From JBBWZH01 sp035544115 (GTDB lineage: Bacteria > Actinomycetota > Actinomycetes > Mycobacteriales > CADCTP01), in NCBI GenBank assembly GCA_963714145.1, contig OY970235.1, forward strand, positions 4,216,001-4,280,000: a stretch of 64,000 bases of DNA, read 5' to 3'. The notes under the pieces are model-generated. The model was given only the letters and a program-made list of their open reading frames with translations. It was not told where the DNA came from and did not search any database. The position numbers were made by a program, and so were the translations under genes. Numbering within the stretch: the first letter of the stretch is position 1; the number at the start of each line of letters is the position of its first letter. Shown piece by piece: positions 60,613 through 64,000 of this stretch.

Positions 60613-60810
60613 GCCAGCACTGGTCAGGCCAGCACTGGTCAGGCCGACACTGTCAGGCCGACACTGTCAGGCCAGCACCGTCAAGCCAGCACCGTCAGGC
60701 CAGCACCGTCAAGCCAGCACCGTCAAGCCAGCACCGTCAAGCCAGCACCGTCAGGCCAGCACCGTCAGGCCAGCACCGTCAGGCCAGCACCGTCAGGCCA
60801 GCACCGTCAG
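60613..60810. repeat. 14/15-bp minisatellite at the IclR gene 3' end
   Basis: Fourteen contiguous units without spacers: two of GCCAGCACTGGTCAG (15 bp), two of GCCGACACTGTCAG, then ten of GCCAGCACCGTCAG or its CAA variant (14 bp). The last unit contains TCA 60807-60809, the reverse complement of the IclR stop codon. Confidence 0.95.
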
Positions 60811-61607
60811 GCTGGCGGGTATCCGGTGCGCGGCGGCAACTCGGCGACCCGGTTGGCGCTGGCTTGCAGCGCTTCGACCAGCCGGGTCGCGTACGGCTCG
60901 GTGAGCCTGGGCAGCTGGACCGAGCAGCCGACCGCGTCCACCGCCGGGCTGCGGCCCGGGAAGGTGACGGCGATGCTGGCCACCCCGGGGACGGCCTCCT
61001 CGCGCTCGAGCGCGAACCGGCTGACCCGGAACCGGTCCAGCTGGGCGCGCAGCGCCGCGCGGCCGGCCACGGTGCGCGAGGTGAGCGCCGGCAGCGGTGC
61101 CGGCAGCAGCGCGTCAACCTCGGTCCAGGTGCGGTGCGCGAGCAGGATCTTGCCGGCCGCGGTGCCGTACGCCGGCACCCGCCGGCCGATCCTGGGCACG
61201 CTGGCCGGGTGGTGCCGGGCCGGCAGGTTGGCCAGGTGCACGAGGTCCGGGCCGTCCAGCCGGGCCAGGTAGAAGGTCGCGTCGAACTCGTCCCGGAGCC
61301 GTTCCAGCGACCGGACCACCGAGCGGACCACCGGGTCATGGTCGAGGTAGGAGGCGCCGGCCTGCAGCGCCCGCACGCCGAGGCTGTAGGCGGTGCGGTC
61401 CGGGTCGGCCTCCACCCAGCCGCGGGCGACCAGCGTCTGCAGCAGCATGAACAGGCTGGACTTCGGGTAGCGCAGCGCCCGGTGCAGCTCGGTGAGGCTG
61501 AGCCGCCGGCCGTCGGCGAGCAGTTCGAGCAGCTCGACGGTCCGGTCAGCGGACTTGACCACGCCGACACGGGCGGACGTTCCCTCGGCGGACCGAGCCG
61601 TCGTCAC
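60807..61607 (-). CDS. IclR-family transcription regulator
   Basis: 266 residues from GTG 61607, with a strong GGAGGAAA ribosome site 8 nt upstream. The winged helix (VELLELLADGRRLSLTELHRAL, YPKSSLFMLLQTL) is followed by the IclR effector domain (YLARLDGPDLVHLANLPARH, RRVPAYGTAAGKILLA, VPGVASIAVTFPG). The frame stays open upstream to 61961 through a Pro/Thr/Gln-rich translation of G/T-rich repeats, but the ribosome site argues for 61607. Effector and targets are unknown; no metabolic operon is adjacent. Confidence 0.9.
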   Translation of the reverse strand: MTTARSAEGTSARVGVVKSADRTVELLELLADGRRLSLTELHRALRYPKSSLFMLLQTLVARGWVEADPDRTAYSLGVRALQAGASYLDHDPVVRSVVRSLERLRDEFDATFYLARLDGPDLVHLANLPARHHPASVPRIGRRVPAYGTAAGKILLAHRTWTEVDALLPAPLPALTSRTVAGRAALRAQLDRFRVSRFALEREEAVPGVASIAVTFPGRSPAVDAVGCSVQLPRLTEPYATRLVEALQASANRVAELPPRTGYPPA

Positions 61608-62227
61608 CGCGGTTTCCTCCTGGAGCCGGCCGGGGCTGGGTTGGGTTGTTGGGTCGGGTCGGGTTGTTGGGCTGGGTTGGGTTGTTGGGGTTGGGTTGGG
61701 TGGTCGGGGTTGAGTGGGGTTGGGTCGGGGCGGTCGGCGTTGGGTCGGGTCGGGGTCGGGGGGACAGCCCAGCGGCGCCCGGGCCTGGGCCTTGGCCCGG
61801 GCGGCCGCTGAACGTGGAAGCGGGTCCGGCGGGACCTCCGTCACCGCCGGGCCCAGCTCCGCCTCGGTGGCGACGGCGACCCACGGCCTCCGCTCGCCGT
61901 CCCCAACGATGATCCGCACCGCTGGCACCCGGCGGGCGGGGCACCGACCCGGCCGCGGCACCGAACCCGCTGGCCAGCGGGCCGGCGATCGGCTGTGGCC
62001 GCGGTCCCTGCTGGTTCGCTACGGGACCCGGCGGCGGCGGGCCGGCCCGGACGCGGCATCCGGGGCGCCGGCCGGCGGCCCGCCCGGCCGGAGGTTGGTA
62101 CGGTGCAGGCGGGCGATCCGGCCGGCATGGCCGGGCGCCCAGCGGTCGTACGGACCGGGGGTGGGCCCTCCCAGTTCGGATGACCCTTCGTCGTGGCTCG
62201 CGAGAGACGCCTCGGAAGGGATCCGGC
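61608..62227. other. 620-bp gap between iclR and eccC
   Basis: No gene is convincingly supported. The first part (61634-61763) is a strand-biased G/T-rich repeat. The IclR frame continues through 61608-61961 with a patch reading VRIIVGDGERRPWVAVATEA that looks protein-like and could be a remnant or the end of another gene. The promoter of eccC should lie before 62228. Confidence 0.5.
61634..61763 (+). repeat. G/T-rich TTGGG-type repeat
   Basis: About 130 bp made almost only of G and T on the plus strand, with GGGTTGTTGGG three times and many GGGTTGGG and GGGTCGGG units. Runs of three or more G at short spacing give high G-quadruplex potential on the template upstream of iclR. Confidence 0.85.
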
Positions 62228-64000
62228 GTGGGCACCATCATCGTGAAGAGGCCTGTCCGCCGACCGGGCCCGGAACTGCCTACCGGCGAGCTGGTGTTGC
62301 AGTCGCCGCCGCACATCCCGCCGCCGGGCGGCCGGCGGATGGGCCAGACCCTGATGATGCTGCCGATGCTCGGCGGCTCCGCCGGGATGGCGCTGATGTA
62401 CGCCGGCGGCCGCGGCGGGCCGCTGAGCTACATCGCCGGCGGCATGTTCGGCCTGTCCGGGGTGGGCATGCTGGCGATGGGCACGTTCAACAACTCCGGC
62501 CAGCCGAGCAAGCAGGAGATGTCCAACAACCGCCGCTCCTACCTGCGACACCTGTCGGTACAGCGGCAGCGGGCCCGCGGCGTGGCCGAGCGGCAGCGGG
62601 AGACGCTGCTCTACCGGCACCCCGACCCGGACACGCTGTGGGCCGCCGCGGCCAGCCACCGGCTCTGGGAGCGGCGCCGCCGCGACCTGGACTTCGGCGT
62701 GGTCCGGCTCGGCCTCGGCCCGCAGGATCTGGCCACCCCGCTGGTGCCGCCGCAGACCGACGACGTGGAGGAGCTGGAGCCGCTGTGCGCGGCCTCGCTG
62801 CGCCGCTTCATCAAGACGTACGCGGTGGTGCCGGACCTGCCGGTCGCGATGGCGCTGCGCGGCTTCGGCCGGGTGTACCTGACCGGCGAGCCGGCCCGGG
62901 CCCGGGCCATGACCCGGGCCCTGGTGGCCCAGGCGGCGACCTTCCACGCCCCGGACGACCTGCTGATCGCCGCCTGCGTCGGCGCCCGAGCACCGGGCCG
63001 AGTGGGAGTGGGTGAAGTGGCTGCCGCACGCGCTGCACCCCGGCCGCCAGGACGCGGCTGGGCACCTGCGGCTGGTCACCCCGACCGTCGCCGCGCTGGA
63101 GGCGCTGTTCGACGCGCTGCTGGCCAACCGGCCCGCGGTTCGACCCGAACGACGCGTCCCCCGGGATGGCCGGCCCGCACCTGGTGGTCGTCCTCGACGG
63201 CGGCGACCCGGCCGGCTCCGACCACCTGATGACCGAGGGCGGCGTCGAGGGCGTCACGCTGATCGACCTGTCCAACCCGCCGCGGCTGCTCGACCAGTCC
63301 AGCATCGTGCTGGACATCGGCCCGGGCGGCCGGCTGGGCAGCCGCACCCTGGACGGCGAGCACGAGCTGGGCCGGGCCGACGGGGTCGAGCTGGGCGCGG
63401 CCGAGGCGCTGGCCCGGCAGCTGGCCCCGCTGCGGCTGTCGCCGGCCGGCCGCGGCGAGGCGCCGCTGACCGCCGACCTCGGCCTGGCCGAGCTGCTCGA
63501 CCTCGGCGACCCGTTCGAGTTCGACCCGTTGCTGGCCTGGGGGCCGCGGCCGAACCGGGACCGGCTGCGGGTGCCGATCGGCGTCGGCCCGGACGGCACC
63601 CCGGTCGAGCTGGACCTCAAGGAGTCCGCGCAGGACGGCATGGGCCCGCACGGCCTGCTGATCGGCGCCACCGGCTCCGGCAAGCGAGCTGCTGCGCACG
63701 CTGGTGCTGGCCCTGGCCGTCACGCACTCGCCCGGAGACGCTCAACTTCGTGCTGGTCGACTTCAAGGGCGGCGCCACGTTCGCCACGCTGGACCGGCTG
63801 CCGCACACCAGCGCGGTGATCACCAACCTGGCCGACGAGCTGCCGCTGGTCGACCGGATGACCGACGCGCATCAACGGCGAGATGCATCCGCCGGCAGGA
63901 GCTGCTGCGGGCCGCCGGCAACTACGCCTCACTCTGCGGACTACGAGCAAGGCCCGGGCGGCCGGCGCGCCGCTGCCCCCGCTGCCCAGCCTGCTGGTGA
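62228..64000 (+). CDS. eccC: Type VII secretion ATPase EccC (partial, several frameshifts)
   Basis: Start GTG 62228 with GGAAGGG upstream. The EccC N-terminus VGTIIVKRPVRRPGPELP and two membrane helices (MGQTLMMLPMLGGSAGMALM, and YIAGGMFGLSGVGMLAMGTF) are clear. The FtsK/SpoIIIE part reads through PVELDLKESAQDGMGPHGLL and GATGSGK (Walker A). Reading it needs corrections at about 62987, 63134, 63685, 63735, 63870, 63888, 63935 and 63951. Between them the protein is fully normal. EccC hexamers power ESX substrate export. It runs past the window end. Confidence 0.85.

Noticed and set aside
61608..61961. N-terminal extension of the IclR protein as the default annotation
   Set aside because: A strong ribosome site precedes GTG 61607, and the extension crosses a G/T-rich repeat; mentioned only as a possibility.

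Overview
This window is very GC-rich actinobacterial DNA with dense G/C-ending codons and frequent GTG starts. It looks like a filamentous actinomycete, plausibly of the Micromonosporaceae/Streptomyces type. That reading rests on gene content: a SARP/AfsR-type regulator, an ECF41 sigma factor, large NB-ARC/TPR regulators, sedolisin and Slp-type secreted peptidases, HelR, a rifamycin-type glycosyltransferase, a RiPP cluster, and an ESX/type VII secretion ATPase (EccC) running off the right edge. No tRNA, rRNA, IS element or CRISPR array was recognised.

Layout. 1-6.4 kb: the 3' end of recQ, a quinone-oxidoreductase-like MDR enzyme, a secreted sedolisin, a large secreted protein with a frameshift near its end, and an Eis-like acetyltransferase. 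6.4-10.7 kb: an XRE/NB-ARC/TPR regulator, a putative lipoprotein and a small secreted metzincin-type protease. 10.7-13.4 kb: a two-gene module made of a small helical protein with a C-terminal motif and a STAND (NLR-like) ATPase whose N-terminus carries a similar motif. This resembles bacterial amyloid-signalling (BASS/Bell) pairs. 13.4-15.0 kb: a YceI-family gene and an ECF41 sigma factor, divergently transcribed from two mirror-image ECF41-like promoters.

15.0-30.3 kb: a sugar/sugar-acid catabolic region around a divergent GntR regulator. The leftward operon carries a GH38 alpha-mannosidase-like enzyme, a solute-binding lipoprotein, two permeases and an enoyl-CoA hydratase. The rightward operon carries the GntR regulator, SDR, mutarotase, RraA-type aldolase, class III CoA-transferase, a signal-less solute-binding-like protein, an SMP-30 lactonase, a KDPG aldolase and a KDG kinase. 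Together they suggest import and deglycosylation, oxidation to lactone and aldonate, then KDG, KDPG and pyruvate plus triose phosphate. The dehydratase step and the transporter ATPase are not in the window.

30.4-46.1 kb: a RiPP-like biosynthetic cluster. It has two short candidate precursor genes (31682-31834 plus; 38833-38946 minus), a YcaO-TfuA pair (backbone thioamidation signature), three radical SAM proteins, an ATP-grasp ligase, an atypical P450, an FkbM methyltransferase, a YkgJ-like metal-binding protein, an RNHCP protein, an MFS exporter, a cytosolic prolyl-oligopeptidase and a phytanoyl-CoA dioxygenase-like oxygenase. An O-methyltransferase precedes it and a SARP regulator follows it. 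I do not recognise this combination as a described family, and it is the strongest candidate for a new system here.

46.2-58.5 kb: a SARP-NB-ARC-TPR regulator with an elastin-like minisatellite linker, a phosphodiesterase-type protein, a NarL-type two-component system, a secreted tripeptidyl-aminopeptidase-like hydrolase, then a leftward glycosyltransferase-HelR operon preceded by a near-perfect rifampicin-associated element. 58.7-64 kb: an Smr-domain protein, a secreted beta-helix protein, an IclR regulator and eccC, whose frame is broken by about eight small indels in its last kilobase. 12-18 bp (and 37-54 bp) tandem repeats recur through the window, often containing the stop or start codon of the adjacent gene.
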